DNA of 64,000 nucleotides from Mycobacterium sp. ENV421 (lineage in GTDB: Bacteria; Actinomycetota; Actinomycetes; Mycobacteriales; Mycobacteriaceae). Numbering within the stretch: position 1 is the first letter of the stretch; each line of letters opens with the position of its first letter. This document shows positions 1 to 8,955 of the stretch, in pieces. Made by a program: the position numbers and the translations under genes. A model generated the notes under the pieces. It saw only the letters and a program-made list of their open reading frames with translations, searched no databases and was not told the origin of the DNA. Location of the stretch: positions 124,001 to 188,000 of the forward strand of contig NZ_PDHO01000009.1 in the NCBI RefSeq assembly GCF_002887815.1, written 5' to 3'.

Positions 1-141
1 GCGGTCCAGGAAGTCCTGCCCCATCAGCGGGGTGACCAGCGCCAGGCCGATGTCGGTGAGGGAGCGCTTGTGTTTGTACTGCCCGATCGCGCTGTCGCGG
101 GCGCGTGCGCTGGCGGATTTGGGGGGAAGGGTGTTGGTCAT
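1..141 (-). CDS. N-terminal fragment of a gene cut by the window edge, unidentified
   Basis: An ATG at 139-141 on the minus strand opens a frame that stays open to the window edge (47 codons, beginning MTNTLPPKSASARARDSAIG). The N-terminus is basic and lacks a signal peptide; a later segment reads SLTDIGLALVTPLMGQDFLD. It vaguely recalls the N-terminal extension of some mycobacterial acyl-CoA dehydrogenase-like proteins, but that is an impression and I do not assign a function. It is divergent from the P450 gene, with an inverted repeat between them that could control both. No strong ribosome-binding site precedes the ATG. Confidence 0.55.
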   Translation of the reverse strand, partial: MTNTLPPKSASARARDSAIGQYKHKRSLTDIGLALVTPLMGQDFLDR

Positions 142-194
142 GGTGGCAGCCTCGTCGATGGTGGGCGTGCTGGTCTGATCTCGCTGGAGCCTAT

Positions 195-210
195 CTTACT
201 CCAAAGTAAG
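195..210. promoter_or_regulatory. Inverted repeat, candidate operator between divergent genes
   Basis: CTTACT and AGTAAG form perfect 6-bp arms around a CCAA spacer. The size and symmetry suit a TetR-type operator. It lies 54 bp upstream of the left-edge gene and 146 bp upstream of the P450, so it is closer to the former. No cognate regulator is visible in the window. Confidence 0.4.
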
Positions 211-355
211 GTAGATACCGGAGCCCCCGCGAGCCGCGGCTTGTGTTGGGTCGGTCACACCGGCTCGAGATCGGGTAGCGCTCTACTCGCATACCTGGTT
301 CAGCGGCGTTCGAGACTGGCGTTCGAGAGTTTTCGAGCACGTCTGGGGGGCAGAC

Positions 356-1594
356 ATGACCATCACAGTGGACGCGCCGCGGATGCCGAGTGTGTTCGAT
401 GCCGGGTTGCCGTCGATCGACTACGACACCGAGACGGACCCCTACGAAGCGCTGGCGACGTTGCGGCGGGCACGCGAAAAGGCGCCGATCGCACTCGGCC
501 CGCACGGCCCGGAATTCCTGGCCTACGACATCGTCCATGAAGCGCTGCGCGATCGGAGATTCGTTGTGCCACAAGGGATGTTCTTGGCGCCCCAAGGCAT
601 AACCTCCGGTCCGCTGTGGGACAGAATGATTGCCACCATCATCAACATGGACGGTGACGAACACCATCGGCTGCGGCGCCTGGTGTGCAAGGCATTCACG
701 CCGCGGGCGACCGACAGGCTGCGCGCCACGGTCACCGAGGTCATCAACGGACTGATCGACAACTGCTCTGCCGAGGGTCGATGTGACGTCGTCGCCGACA
801 TCGCCCGGCACTACCCGATCCCGATCATCTGTGCCCTGCTCGGTGTTCCAGGTGGGGACTGGGAGCAGTTCGCGGCGTGGACCGACGAGTTCTTCAAGGC
901 TTTCAGCTGGAACGTCGCCGAGAACGTGTCGTCGATCCTGGTCGCCTGGGAGGAACTGGACGACTACGTCGACGAGATGGTCGCCGAGCGGCGTCACAGG
1001 CTCGGCGATGACCTGGTGTCCGACCTAATCCGCGCCGAAGTCGAAGGTGACCGGCTCACCGGCGCCGAACTGCGCATGCTGGTGGCCGGGCTGTTGATGG
1101 CCGGGACCGACACCACCAGAAACCAGCTCGCAGCGTCGGTGTCGGTGTTGTGTGACCATCCCGAACAATGGGCCTTGCTGGCGCGGCAACCCGAGCTCGC
1201 CGCCCACGCGGTGGAGGAAACGATGCGCCACTCGCCGATCGTGTTCGGCACCTTGCGCACCGTGGTCGACGATGTCGAGGTAGCGGGATACGTCGTTCCG
1301 GCGGGCACCGTGGTCATTCTCAATTCCGCTGCCGCCAACCGGGATTCGAGTGTCTGCGAGGATCCGGATCGCCTGGACATCACCCGTGCCACGGTGCTGC
1401 CGATGCAGACCTTCGGCGGTGGTGTGCACTACTGCCTCGGGTCGAACCTGGCCCGCCTCGAGCTGACCGAGGCGCTGACCGTCATGTCCCGGCGCATGCC
1501 CAATATCCGGCGGACCGGGCCTGCCCCGTGGAAGCCGTTGGGTGGGCTCAGCGGACCCGCGACGCTGCCCGTCGAATTCAACGCCGGCTGCTAA
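356..1594 (+). CDS. Cytochrome P450
   Basis: A 412-residue cytosolic haem monooxygenase of usual bacterial class I length; it would need a ferredoxin and reductase (an FprA reductase is encoded about 5 kb away). Visible motifs are the I-helix AGTDTT at about residues 249-254 for oxygen activation, the K-helix ExxR at 288-291, and the haem loop [10 protein letters not shown] at 353-362 with Cys360 as the thiolate ligand. The start is the ATG behind a G-rich GGGGGG stretch. The 3' end overlaps the convergent hisN by 4 bp. Mycobacterial P450s of this type often act on sterols, fatty acids or terpenoids, but the substrate and CYP family cannot be read from the sequence. Confidence 0.93.
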   Translation: MTITVDAPRMPSVFDAGLPSIDYDTETDPYEALATLRRAREKAPIALGPHGPEFLAYDIVHEALRDRRFVVPQGMFLAPQGITSGPLWDRMIATIINMDGDEHHRLRRLVCKAFTPRATDRLRATVTEVINGLIDNCSAEGRCDVVADIARHYPIPIICALLGVPGGDWEQFAAWTDEFFKAFSWNVAENVSSILVAWEELDDYVDEMVAERRHRLGDDLVSDLIRAEVEGDRLTGAELRMLVAGLLMAGTDTTRNQLAASVSVLCDHPEQWALLARQPELAAHAVEETMRHSPIVFGTLRTVVDDVEVAGYVVPAGTVVILNSAAANRDSSVCEDPDRLDITRATVLPMQTFGGGVHYCLGSNLARLELTEALTVMSRRMPNIRRTGPAPWKPLGGLSGPATLPVEFNAGC

Positions 1595-2385
1595 CGCCTG
1601 GCCAGACTCGCCAGGGTCGCGTCGTGCAGCAGGCCGTTGGTGGCCACGGCATGGCCGCCGTGCGGGCCGGGCTGTCCGTCGAGGTTGGTGAAGCGGCCGC
1701 CGGCCTCGCGGACCAGGATGTCCAGCGGCGCCAGGTCCCACAGCTTCACCTCGGGTTCGGCGGCGATATCGACGGCGCCCTCGGCGACCAGGCAGTAGGA
1801 GAAGAAGTCGCCGTAGCCGCGCACCCGCCATACGTCGTCGGTCAACCCGATGAACTGGTCCCGCAGCCCGATGTCGGCCCAACCGGACAGGCTGGAGAAT
1901 GACAGGCTGGCCGATCCCAGTTCGGCAACCCCGGAAACCGACAACGGCCGGGCCGGCCCGTCCCCGGTGTGCGCGAAGGCGCCCAGTCCCCGACCGGCCC
2001 ACCACCGCCGGTTCAGGGCTGGGGCGCTGACCACACCGACGACCGGCACGCCGTCGGAGAGAAGCGCGATCAGGGTCGCCCAGATCGGTACGCCGCGAAC
2101 GAAGTTCTTGGTCCCGTCGATCGGGTCGATCACCCATTGCCTGCCCTGGAATTCGGCGGTGCCGCCGTATTCCTCGCCGAGCACGGCATCGTCCGGGCGC
2201 TCGCGGGACAGCGCCGCGCGCACATCGGCCTCAACCGCCTCGTCGGCGTCGGTGACGGGCGTGAGGTCCGGTTTGGTGTCGACGCGCAGATCCAGCGCCC
2301 CGAATCGGTCGAGGGTGATCACATCGGCACGCTCGGCCAGCTGCAACGCCACCGTCAGGTCTGCCTGTACATCCCGGCCGCTCAT
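1591..2385 (-). CDS. hisN: Histidinol-phosphatase / inositol monophosphatase family
   Basis: A 264-residue Mg-dependent phosphatase of the inositol monophosphatase fold. The metal-binding motifs are visible: the LGEEYGG segment near residue 70 and [12 protein letters not shown] near residue 85, and a C-terminal [15 protein letters not shown] that matches the family's second Asp site. The mycobacterial member with this sequence style is HisN, which removes phosphate from L-histidinol phosphate in histidine synthesis. General inositol-1-phosphatase activity is the main alternative. It is convergent with the P450 and divergent from the small membrane protein at 2409. Confidence 0.85.
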   Translation of the reverse strand: MSGRDVQADLTVALQLAERADVITLDRFGALDLRVDTKPDLTPVTDADEAVEADVRAALSRERPDDAVLGEEYGGTAEFQGRQWVIDPIDGTKNFVRGVPIWATLIALLSDGVPVVGVVSAPALNRRWWAGRGLGAFAHTGDGPARPLSVSGVAELGSASLSFSSLSGWADIGLRDQFIGLTDDVWRVRGYGDFFSYCLVAEGAVDIAAEPEVKLWDLAPLDILVREAGGRFTNLDGQPGPHGGHAVATNGLLHDATLASLARR

Positions 2386-2396
2386 GCATGCAGTCC

Positions 2397-2402
2397 TACC
2401 AT
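2397..2402 (+). promoter_or_regulatory. -10 box (TACCAT) for a leaderless transcript
   Basis: TACCAT ends exactly six bases before the ATG at 2409, the spacing expected when transcription starts on the first base of the start codon. This supports 2409 rather than the in-frame ATG at 2388 as the start. Confidence 0.5.
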
Positions 2403-2408
2403 GGCCGC

Positions 2409-2753
2409 ATGTGGGAATTTGCGGTGATATTGCTCATCGTCGGTGCGCTGGTCCTGGTTTTGGCTCCGCGCCTGATGCGCCGCGGCCCGCGCGGCGAGGT
2501 CTTACAGGGCACGCTGCTGGTGACCGGGGTCAGTCCGCGCCCCGACGCCACCGGCGACCAGTTCGTCACGATCAGCGGGGTGATCAACGGCCCCACGGTC
2601 AACGAGCACGTGGTGTACCAGCGGATGGCGGTCGACGTGAACAACTGGCCGACCATGGGCCAACTCATCCCCGTGGTGTACTCGCAGAAGAATCCGGACA
2701 ACTGGTCCTTCGCACCGCCCGACCAGCCGCCGCCTCTGCAGCCCCCGAGTTAG
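2409..2753 (+). CDS. Small membrane-anchored protein, unknown function
   Basis: A 114-residue protein that opens with a hydrophobic helix (about residues 2-22, rich in I/L/V) and then a basic [10 protein letters not shown] stop-transfer segment. A soluble domain of about 80 residues follows and ends in a proline-rich tail ([10 protein letters not shown]). This predicts one membrane span with the domain on one face. I do not recognise the family. An in-frame upstream ATG at 2388 would add only seven non-conserved-looking residues ahead of the helix. The gene runs into the PPOX gene 7 bp downstream, so the two are probably co-transcribed. Confidence 0.7.
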   Translation: MWEFAVILLIVGALVLVLAPRLMRRGPRGEVLQGTLLVTGVSPRPDATGDQFVTISGVINGPTVNEHVVYQRMAVDVNNWPTMGQLIPVVYSQKNPDNWSFAPPDQPPPLQPPS

Positions 2754-2760
2754 GAATTCG

Positions 2761-3168
2761 ATGTCCCAACCGCTTCCCGACGGGTTGCTCGCGCTGTTAC
2801 AGCGCCCCAGTCCCTGCTTCGTGGCAACGCTGATGCCCGACGGCTCACCCCAGCTGACCGAGACGTGGGTGACCACCGACGGCGAGCACATCGTCATCAA
2901 CATCGTCGATGGCATGCAGAAGGCGCGAAATCTGTCCCGCGACCCTCGCATCGCCGTCAACGTCGTCGACCCCGACAACGTCACTCGGTACTACGCAGTT
3001 CGAGGTCGCGTGTTGTCGACGACGACAGTGGGTGGTCGCGCAAGCATCGATGAGATTTCACAGAAGTACCTCGGCATCCCTTATCCGAACTTCTCCGGTA
3101 ATCCCGACGAGACTCGCGTGATCGTCACCATCGCGGCCGAATCGATCACCCCACCGGCCCGCGACTGA
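2761..3168 (+). CDS. PPOX-class F420/FMN-binding oxidoreductase
   Basis: A 135-residue split-barrel flavin/deazaflavin-binding protein, normal length for the mycobacterial PPOX (pyridoxamine 5'-phosphate oxidase-like) F420-dependent group. Typical pieces are the FVATLMPDGSPQLTETWV opening strands, the KARNLSRDPRIAVNVVDP segment that contacts the cofactor phosphate, and the RGRV strand. Family members reduce diverse substrates with F420H2 or FMN. The physiological substrate is unknown. It starts 7 bp after the upstream small membrane protein and is convergent with the MFS gene at 3169 with no gap. Confidence 0.85.
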   Translation: MSQPLPDGLLALLQRPSPCFVATLMPDGSPQLTETWVTTDGEHIVINIVDGMQKARNLSRDPRIAVNVVDPDNVTRYYAVRGRVLSTTTVGGRASIDEISQKYLGIPYPNFSGNPDETRVIVTIAAESITPPARD

Positions 3169-4407
3169 TTAGTTCTGCGCCGGCGCCCTGGTCTCCGGGA
3201 CCGCGGCAACGTAGAGAACCAGCCCGGCGACCGCGATGGCGGATAGCGTGATGAACGTCGTGTGATAGCCGGCGGTGACGATCAACCCCCCGGCCAGTCC
3301 GGCGCTGATCGCGGCGCCCGCGCCCTGAACGGTGGCGAGAGCGCCCTGGGTCGCGTTGAAGTGACCCGTGCCCGCGGTCAGGTCGGCGATCACGACCGGG
3401 AACAAGGCCCCGAAAATGCCGGCGCCCACGCCGTCGAGGGTCTGCACCGCGACCAGCCACACCGGGTTGTCCGAGACGGTGTAGAGCACGCCGCGCACGG
3501 CCAGCACGGCGAAACCCGCGACGAAGATCGGCTTTCGGCCCCACGAGTCGGCGGTGCGCCCGACGACGAGCGCGACCGGAACCATGACGAGCTGCGCGGC
3601 GAGGACGCACAGCGCGGTCAGCGACGTCGCGCTGTTCTTCCCCGCGACCCGAACGAGGAGCTGGCTGACCGAGGTCAGCATCGCCGCGTTCGACAGGTGG
3701 AACACGAACACGACGGCGGCGAAGGCCACCAGGCTTCGGCTCTTGAACAACACCGACCAGCTGCTGGCGTGGCTGTCGACCGTGTGGTCGGCGGACAGGC
3801 CTCGCGCCAGGCTTTCGTCGATCTCCGAATCCTTGATGCGTGCGGCCGAGGCCACGCTGAGCAGAGCGAGCACCGCCATCAGCCAGAACACCACGACCGG
3901 ACCGAACTGGATGGCCAGCAGGGCGGCGACGCCCGCGGACGCGGCGTTGCCCGCATGGTTGAACGCCTCGTTGCGCGCGATCCTCGGTGTCAGCAGCTTG
4001 GCGCCGACGAGTCCGAGGCTGATGGCCGCGATGCCGGGGCCGAAGACGGTCGCGGCGGCGGCCGCGGCTGATTGGGTCGCTGTCACCGCAACGTAGCCGT
4101 GCACCGCCGGCAGGCACAGGCAACTGGCCGTCACCACGACGGCCGCGACGATGAGAATTATTCGGCGGTGCGGGATTCGGTCGATCAGCGCGCCCGCGGG
4201 CGTCTGGACGACGAGGCCGACCAGACCGGCGATGGTGATCACGCTGCCGACCGTGGCCTCGTCCCAGCCGTGTGCGGGACCGCGGGTGGCGAGCAGGTAG
4301 ATGGCCAGATACGGGCCGAGGCCGTCGCGCACATCGGCGAGAAAGAAGTTCAGCCCATCGAGCGCGCGCAGCGATCGTGTCGATGGTCGCCGATCGTTGC
4401 TCGCCAT
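3169..4407 (-). CDS. MFS transporter
   Basis: A 412-residue major facilitator superfamily protein with about 12 hydrophobic segments. The MFS signature between helices 2 and 3 appears as GALIDRIPHRRIIL, and a related GRTADSWGRKPIF occurs in the second half. The N-terminal DGLNFFLADVRDGLGPYLAIYL resembles proteins annotated as putative drug or metabolite exporters. It lies 42 bp downstream of the TetR gene on the same strand, so the two may be one transcript controlled by the palindrome at 5022. Substrate unknown. Confidence 0.88.
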   Translation of the reverse strand: MASNDRRPSTRSLRALDGLNFFLADVRDGLGPYLAIYLLATRGPAHGWDEATVGSVITIAGLVGLVVQTPAGALIDRIPHRRIILIVAAVVVTASCLCLPAVHGYVAVTATQSAAAAAATVFGPGIAAISLGLVGAKLLTPRIARNEAFNHAGNAASAGVAALLAIQFGPVVVFWLMAVLALLSVASAARIKDSEIDESLARGLSADHTVDSHASSWSVLFKSRSLVAFAAVVFVFHLSNAAMLTSVSQLLVRVAGKNSATSLTALCVLAAQLVMVPVALVVGRTADSWGRKPIFVAGFAVLAVRGVLYTVSDNPVWLVAVQTLDGVGAGIFGALFPVVIADLTAGTGHFNATQGALATVQGAGAAISAGLAGGLIVTAGYHTTFITLSAIAVAGLVLYVAAVPETRAPAQN

Positions 4408-4449
4408 TGAGTCACATTCTGCCGACCGTGCCTGTCTGGCTCCCGGTAC

Positions 4450-4998
4450 TCAGGCTCGCGGCGCGTTCGAACTCTGGTCGATGAGCCGATCGATGACCGC
4501 CAGCAGTCCCTCGTCGAGTTCCGTGCGCGGTGGTCCGCCGAGCACGCTGAACAGCGCGTGGTGGTACAGGCCGTCGCCGATGAGCTTGACGGTGCGCGCG
4601 ACGTCACGGTCGCCGAGCGCCTCGGTCAGCACGCTCAGCCACTGATCGGAGATCATCTCGATGGCCGCCCGCGCGCGCGGGTCACCGGCTTGCTGGAGCC
4701 GGGCCACCGCGACCAGGGTGCGGTCCAGCGGGGTGTTGGCGTAATGCGACGTGCGGATGTAGTGGCGAGCCGGCCCGTCCGCGGCGTTGCGCATCTTCTC
4801 GACGTCGTCGGCGGCCAGCGCGATCAGCCGCTCACACAGTGCTTCGGCGAGTTGGTCCTTGGACGGGAAGTGATACAGCAGTCCGCCCTTGGAGACTCCG
4901 GCCTTGGCGGCCACCGCGTCGAGCGTGGCGAGACGCTCGCCGTCGACGGCCAGCGCGTCGGCGTAGGCATCGAGGATGCGCTCGCGCGAGGTCGTCAT
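4450..4998 (-). CDS. TetR family transcriptional regulator
   Basis: A 182-residue one-component repressor. The N-terminal helix-turn-helix is clear: RERILDAYADALAVDG, then TLDAVAAKAGVSKGGLLYHF, the canonical recognition helix of TetR proteins at about residues 26-45. The C-terminal ligand-binding half is variable. It is divergently arranged with the MFS gene at 5090, and a perfect 24-bp palindrome lies between them, so it probably represses itself, the MFS gene on the other side, and possibly the MFS gene downstream on its own strand. The ligand is likely an exported compound. Confidence 0.9.
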   Translation of the reverse strand: MTTSRERILDAYADALAVDGERLATLDAVAAKAGVSKGGLLYHFPSKDQLAEALCERLIALAADDVEKMRNAADGPARHYIRTSHYANTPLDRTLVAVARLQQAGDPRARAAIEMISDQWLSVLTEALGDRDVARTVKLIGDGLYHHALFSVLGGPPRTELDEGLLAVIDRLIDQSSNAPRA

Positions 4999-5021
4999 CG
5001 GCCGAGTTTATCGACTTTCGG

Positions 5022-5045
5022 ACTGTACCGTCCGGACGGTACAGT
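5022..5045. promoter_or_regulatory. Perfect 24-bp palindrome, TetR operator
   Basis: ACTGTACCGTCC is followed directly by its exact reverse complement GGACGGTACAGT. The site is 23 bp upstream of the TetR start and 44 bp upstream of the MFS start. TetR dimers bind palindromes of this size, so it is the obvious autoregulatory operator of the 4450-4998 repressor. Confidence 0.8.
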
Positions 5046-5089
5046 TGAGGAGCTCAAACCAGTAGACCTCATTCGATGGAGAGATAACC

Positions 5090-6280
5090 GTGCGCGCCTA
5101 CGTAGAGCTCATTCGAGTTCCAGGCGTCGTCAATGTGACCGCCTCACAGCTTTTCGCGCGGCTGCCGCTGGGCATGCTGTCGCTGGCGATCCTGCTGCAC
5201 GTACAGGCCCGGACCGGGTCGTACGCGGTGGCCGGCGCCGTCGTGGCGTGCACGAGCATCGGTGAAGCGGTGGCCATGCCCATGACGGCGCGCCTCCTCG
5301 GCCGGATCGGAATGATGCCGACGCTGGTGTCGGCTGCCCTGATCAACGGCGTCAGCATGTTGGCGCTGGCCTTCGTCCACGTCCCCGCGACCTTCCTCAT
5401 GGTGCTGGGGTTCCTCATCGGCGCCTCGGTACCGCCGCTGCTGCCTGCGGTGCGTGCGCTGTACCCGCAGATGGTCCCCGGCCAAGGCCTGCGGGCGCTG
5501 TTCGCGCTCGACACCACCGCCCAGGAGCTCATCTGGGTGATCGGTCCGGTCGCTGCGACGTTCCTGGCTTCCGCGATCTCGACGGCGATTCCGCTGTTGT
5601 TCTCCGCCGCGGTCACGATCGTCGGGACCGTGTGGTTCCTGCTCAGCGCCCGCCAGTTCCGGCCGACGATCGTCAGCAGCACGGTCGCGTTCGGCAAGGT
5701 ACTGGCCAACCATGCGGTCATCCTGGCCATGGTCGCCAGCCTCGCGCTGGTCGCGTCGTTCACGGCACTGGAAGTGGGCGTCCTCGCCCTGTACGGCAAC
5801 CAGAACCTGTCGGCTGGCATCGCGCTCGCGGCAACCGGCGTCGGGTCACTGCTCGGCGGCGTGCTGTTCGGCCACCGCCATCTCGGTGTCCGCGGCCTGT
5901 CCCTGTCGATGGCGACTGTCGCCGCCGGCACCGTGCTGTTCGGTCTGGCCGACGGCTACGGCCTGCAGCTCGCCGCGTTGTTCGCCTCGGGGCTCGGCTT
6001 CGCGCCTGCGCTGGCGGCGCTCTACGTCATGGTCTCCAACCAGATCGCCGCGCATTCGACCGCCGAAGCATTCGGCTGGCTCAACAGCGGTGCCCTCGTC
6101 GGCGGAGCCATCGGCACCGCGATCGGCGGCGTCGTGGTGGACCGCTACAGCCCCTTCGCGGTGATCATGGTGTCGGCCGCGCTGGCGATGTCCGCCGCCA
6201 TCACACCGCTGATCGCACGCACCGCAGGCCCGGTCGGCGGGCTGTCCCGGGAGCGTGAGCCGGAGACCTGCGCCCTCTAG
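5090..6280 (+). CDS. MFS transporter, divergent from TetR
   Basis: A 396-residue MFS protein with about 12 membrane spans starting MRAYVELIRVPGVVNVTASQ. MFS-type loops such as MTARLLGRIG between helices 2 and 3 and VVDRYSPFAV near the C-terminus are visible. The GTG start is preceded by GGAGAG at a normal distance. Expression is probably derepressed when the TetR protein leaves the palindrome at 5022-5045, implying efflux of a small molecule. The 3' end overlaps the convergent fprA by 4 bp. Confidence 0.87.
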   Translation: MRAYVELIRVPGVVNVTASQLFARLPLGMLSLAILLHVQARTGSYAVAGAVVACTSIGEAVAMPMTARLLGRIGMMPTLVSAALINGVSMLALAFVHVPATFLMVLGFLIGASVPPLLPAVRALYPQMVPGQGLRALFALDTTAQELIWVIGPVAATFLASAISTAIPLLFSAAVTIVGTVWFLLSARQFRPTIVSSTVAFGKVLANHAVILAMVASLALVASFTALEVGVLALYGNQNLSAGIALAATGVGSLLGGVLFGHRHLGVRGLSLSMATVAAGTVLFGLADGYGLQLAALFASGLGFAPALAALYVMVSNQIAAHSTAEAFGWLNSGALVGGAIGTAIGGVVVDRYSPFAVIMVSAALAMSAAITPLIARTAGPVGGLSREREPETCAL

Positions 6281-7650
6281 CCGTGCCCGATGCGCAGCAG
6301 TTCGGCAACACTGGTGAGCTTCACGCGCGGCCGGCCGTGCGGTTCGCCCGCGCCGCGCTCGTGCGCGTCGATCAGCTTCCAGTGGTCGTCGGTGACCAAT
6401 ATCGGCTGACGCGACAGCAGCCACTCGACGAGCGTCTCGCCGTGGTCGTCGGCGAACGCGCCGAGCTCGCGGCCGTCGAGGTCGGCCACCAACGTCGCAA
6501 CCGTGTCCGCCGAGTCTTTCTTGTTGCTCCCGATGACGCCCGACGGGCCACGCTTGATCCAGCCGACGACGTACTCGTTGTCGCTGCCTTCGACACGGCC
6601 GTCGGAGTGCGGGATGGTGCCTGAGCGCTCGTCAAACGGCAGGCCCGGAGTCGGGATGCCGCGATAGCCGACAGCGCGGACCACCAGCTGGGCGGGCAGC
6701 TCCTCGCGCACGCCGGTGTCCTTGGCGACGATGCGGCCGCCCTCGTCGACGAGCTCGTTGCGGCCCAGCACCACCGACTCGACACGGCCGTCACCCTTGA
6801 TCTCGATCGGCGAGGTGCGGAACCGGAACACGATGCGCCGCTTGGCTCCTCGCGGTTCGGTCTCCGCGTAGCCGCGCAGCACCTTGACGTTCAGCTTCAC
6901 GGTCTTTCCCGCCGCCTCGAGCTGTTCGTCGGTGATGGAGTCGAAGTCCGCGGGGTCGACGATGACGTCTACGTCGGCCATGGCTTCCAGATCGCCCAGC
7001 TCGCGCAGCTCCATCGTCGTGAAGGTGGCCTGCAGGGGGCCGCGGCGGCCGATGACCACGACCTCGTCGACACCCCGTGCGTGTAGCAGTTCCAGCGCGT
7101 GGTCGGCGATGTCGGACTTGGCGAGCTCGCCGGGATCGCTGACGAGGATCCGCGCGACGTCGAGGGCCACATTGCCGTTGCCGACCACGATGGCGCGCCC
7201 GGTCGAAAGGTCCGGCGTCATCTCCTCGAAGTGCGGGTGCGCGTTGTACCAACCGACGAAGTCGACGGCGGCGACGCTGCCCTCGAGTTCCTCGCCGGGA
7301 ATCCCGAGCGGACGGTCCGACTGCGCGCCGGTGGCGTAGACGACGGCGTCGTAGCGCTGCTTGAGCTCCTCGGCTTGTACGTGCTGACCGACTCGGATGT
7401 TGCCGAAGAAACGGAACCGCTCGTCGAGCGAAGTCTTCTCGAACTGGGCGCTTATGGTCTTGATCTTCGGATGATCGGGTGCCACCCCGGAGCGCACCAA
7501 ACCCCAGGGAGTGGGCAACATTTCGAGCATGTCGACGTGGACATCCGGACCGCCGGCGGCGACGGAACTGTCGGCGAACTTCAGCAGCGACGCCGCCGCG
7601 AAGTATCCGGAGGGGCCTGCACCAACGATCGCGACATAGTAAGGACGCAT
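6277..7650 (-). CDS. fprA: NADPH-ferredoxin reductase FprA
   Basis: A 457-residue FAD and NADP(H)-binding adrenodoxin-reductase-type flavoprotein, almost the length of M. tuberculosis FprA. It begins MRPYYVAIVGAGPSGYFAAA with the FAD dinucleotide-binding GxGxxG. Highly conserved family segments follow: LPTPWGLVRSGVAPDHPKIK, the NADP-binding VVGNGNVALDVARIL, and VGWIKRGPSGVIGSNKKD near the C-terminus. It passes electrons from NADPH to ferredoxins that feed P450s and other oxidases. An upstream in-frame start (7737) is possible but the conserved N-terminus and the GAGG upstream favour 7650. It is divergent from prfB. Confidence 0.95.
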   Translation of the reverse strand: MRPYYVAIVGAGPSGYFAAASLLKFADSSVAAGGPDVHVDMLEMLPTPWGLVRSGVAPDHPKIKTISAQFEKTSLDERFRFFGNIRVGQHVQAEELKQRYDAVVYATGAQSDRPLGIPGEELEGSVAAVDFVGWYNAHPHFEEMTPDLSTGRAIVVGNGNVALDVARILVSDPGELAKSDIADHALELLHARGVDEVVVIGRRGPLQATFTTMELRELGDLEAMADVDVIVDPADFDSITDEQLEAAGKTVKLNVKVLRGYAETEPRGAKRRIVFRFRTSPIEIKGDGRVESVVLGRNELVDEGGRIVAKDTGVREELPAQLVVRAVGYRGIPTPGLPFDERSGTIPHSDGRVEGSDNEYVVGWIKRGPSGVIGSNKKDSADTVATLVADLDGRELGAFADDHGETLVEWLLSRQPILVTDDHWKLIDAHERGAGEPHGRPRVKLTSVAELLRIGHG

Positions 7651-7808
7651 CCTCGCGCTTTCTGTCCGGACCCGGCTGCGCGCAAGGGGCTGTCGCGTCG
7701 CAGTCGAGCAGCGTCGCTCTGGGCTGTGCGACGCCACATCCTGGTTACGAAAGTGATGTTAGACGCGCAACGGCGGGGCAGCCCCAGAAGTCTCAGGAGT
7801 CGCCGTGG

Positions 7809-7837
7809 ATCACAACGTGTCGCGACGCCGGTACCCT
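7809..7837 (+). promoter_or_regulatory. Candidate prfB promoter
   Basis: TACCCT at 7832-7837 is a good -10 box, with a weak ATCACA at 7809-7814 as -35 (17-bp spacer). The GTG start of prfB follows eight bases after the -10 and no Shine-Dalgarno is present, so a nearly leaderless mRNA is likely. Confidence 0.4.
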
Positions 7838-7845
7838 GAGGACCC

Positions 7846-8955
7846 GTGGACCTCGATCGTCAGTCAGATATCGCCGCACTCGACACCACCCTCACCACGG
7901 TGGAGCGAGTGCTCGACGTCGACGGTCTGCGCGCCAAGATCGAGAAACTCGAACACGAAGCCGCCGACCCGAATCTGTGGAACGACCAGAGCCACGCCCA
8001 GCGCGTCACCAGCGAGCTGTCCCACGCCCAGGGCGAGCTGCGCCGCGTCGAAGGCTTGCGCAGCCGTCTCGAGGATCTGCCGGTGCTCTACGAGCTCGCC
8101 GCCGAAGAAGGTGGCGAGGACGAGGTGGCCGAAGCCGACGCCGAACTGAAGGCGCTGCAAGCCGAAGTCGAACAGCTTGAGGTCCGGACCCTGCTGTCCG
8201 GCGAGTACGACGAACGCGAGGCGCTGGTGACCATCCGGTCCGGCGCCGGCGGTGTGGATGCCGCCGACTGGGCCGAGATGCTGATGCGGATGTACATCCG
8301 CTGGGCCGAACAGCACGACTACGGCGTCGAGGTCTTCGACACCTCCTACGCCGAAGAAGCCGGCATCAAGAGCGCGACCTTCGCGGTGCACGCCCCCTAC
8401 GCCTACGGCACCCTCTCGGTGGAGCAGGGCACCCACCGGCTGGTGCGGATCAGCCCGTTCGACAACCAGAACCGGCGCCAGACGTCGTTCGCCGACGTCG
8501 AGGTACTCCCCGTCGTGGAAACCACCGACCACATCGACATCCCCGAGCAGGACGTGCGCGTCGACGTCTACCGCTCCAGCGGGCCCGGCGGTCAGTCGGT
8601 CAACACCACCGACTCGGCGGTCCGGCTGACCCACATCCCGACCGGCATCGTCGTCACCTGTCAGAACGAGAAGTCGCAGCTGCAGAACAAGGTGTCCGCG
8701 ATGCGCGTGCTGCAGGCCAAGCTCATGGAGCGCAAACGCCAGGAAGAACGCGCCGAGATGGACGCCCTCAAGGGCGACGGCGGTAGTTCCTGGGGCAACC
8801 AGATGCGCTCGTACGTTCTGCACCCCTACCAAATGGTCAAGGATCTGCGCACCGAGTACGAGGTCGGCAATCCCGCGGCGGTACTGGATGGGGACATCGA
8901 CGGATTCCTGGAAGCGGGGATCCGGTGGCGCAACCGGCGAGATGACGACGACTAA
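7846..8955 (+). CDS. prfB: Peptide chain release factor 2
   Basis: A 369-residue class I release factor that ends translation at UGA and UAA. The tripeptide anticodon SPF is at residues 203-205 and the peptidyl-transferase GGQ at 248-250 ([10 protein letters not shown]). The N-terminal coiled coil and the [11 protein letters not shown] domain 2 motif are intact. The gene is one uninterrupted frame, so it lacks the +1 programmed frameshift used for autoregulation in E. coli prfB. The GTG start is chosen because the conserved N-terminus begins there and a -10 box sits just upstream. It overlaps the MscS gene by 14 bp. Confidence 0.96.
   Translation: MDLDRQSDIAALDTTLTTVERVLDVDGLRAKIEKLEHEAADPNLWNDQSHAQRVTSELSHAQGELRRVEGLRSRLEDLPVLYELAAEEGGEDEVAEADAELKALQAEVEQLEVRTLLSGEYDEREALVTIRSGAGGVDAADWAEMLMRMYIRWAEQHDYGVEVFDTSYAEEAGIKSATFAVHAPYAYGTLSVEQGTHRLVRISPFDNQNRRQTSFADVEVLPVVETTDHIDIPEQDVRVDVYRSSGPGGQSVNTTDSAVRLTHIPTGIVVTCQNEKSQLQNKVSAMRVLQAKLMERKRQEERAEMDALKGDGGSSWGNQMRSYVLHPYQMVKDLRTEYEVGNPAAVLDGDIDGFLEAGIRWRNRRDDDD

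Noticed and set aside
7846-7930. Programmed frameshift in prfB
   Set aside because: The gene is one continuous frame with no early in-frame TGA, so no frameshift is needed.
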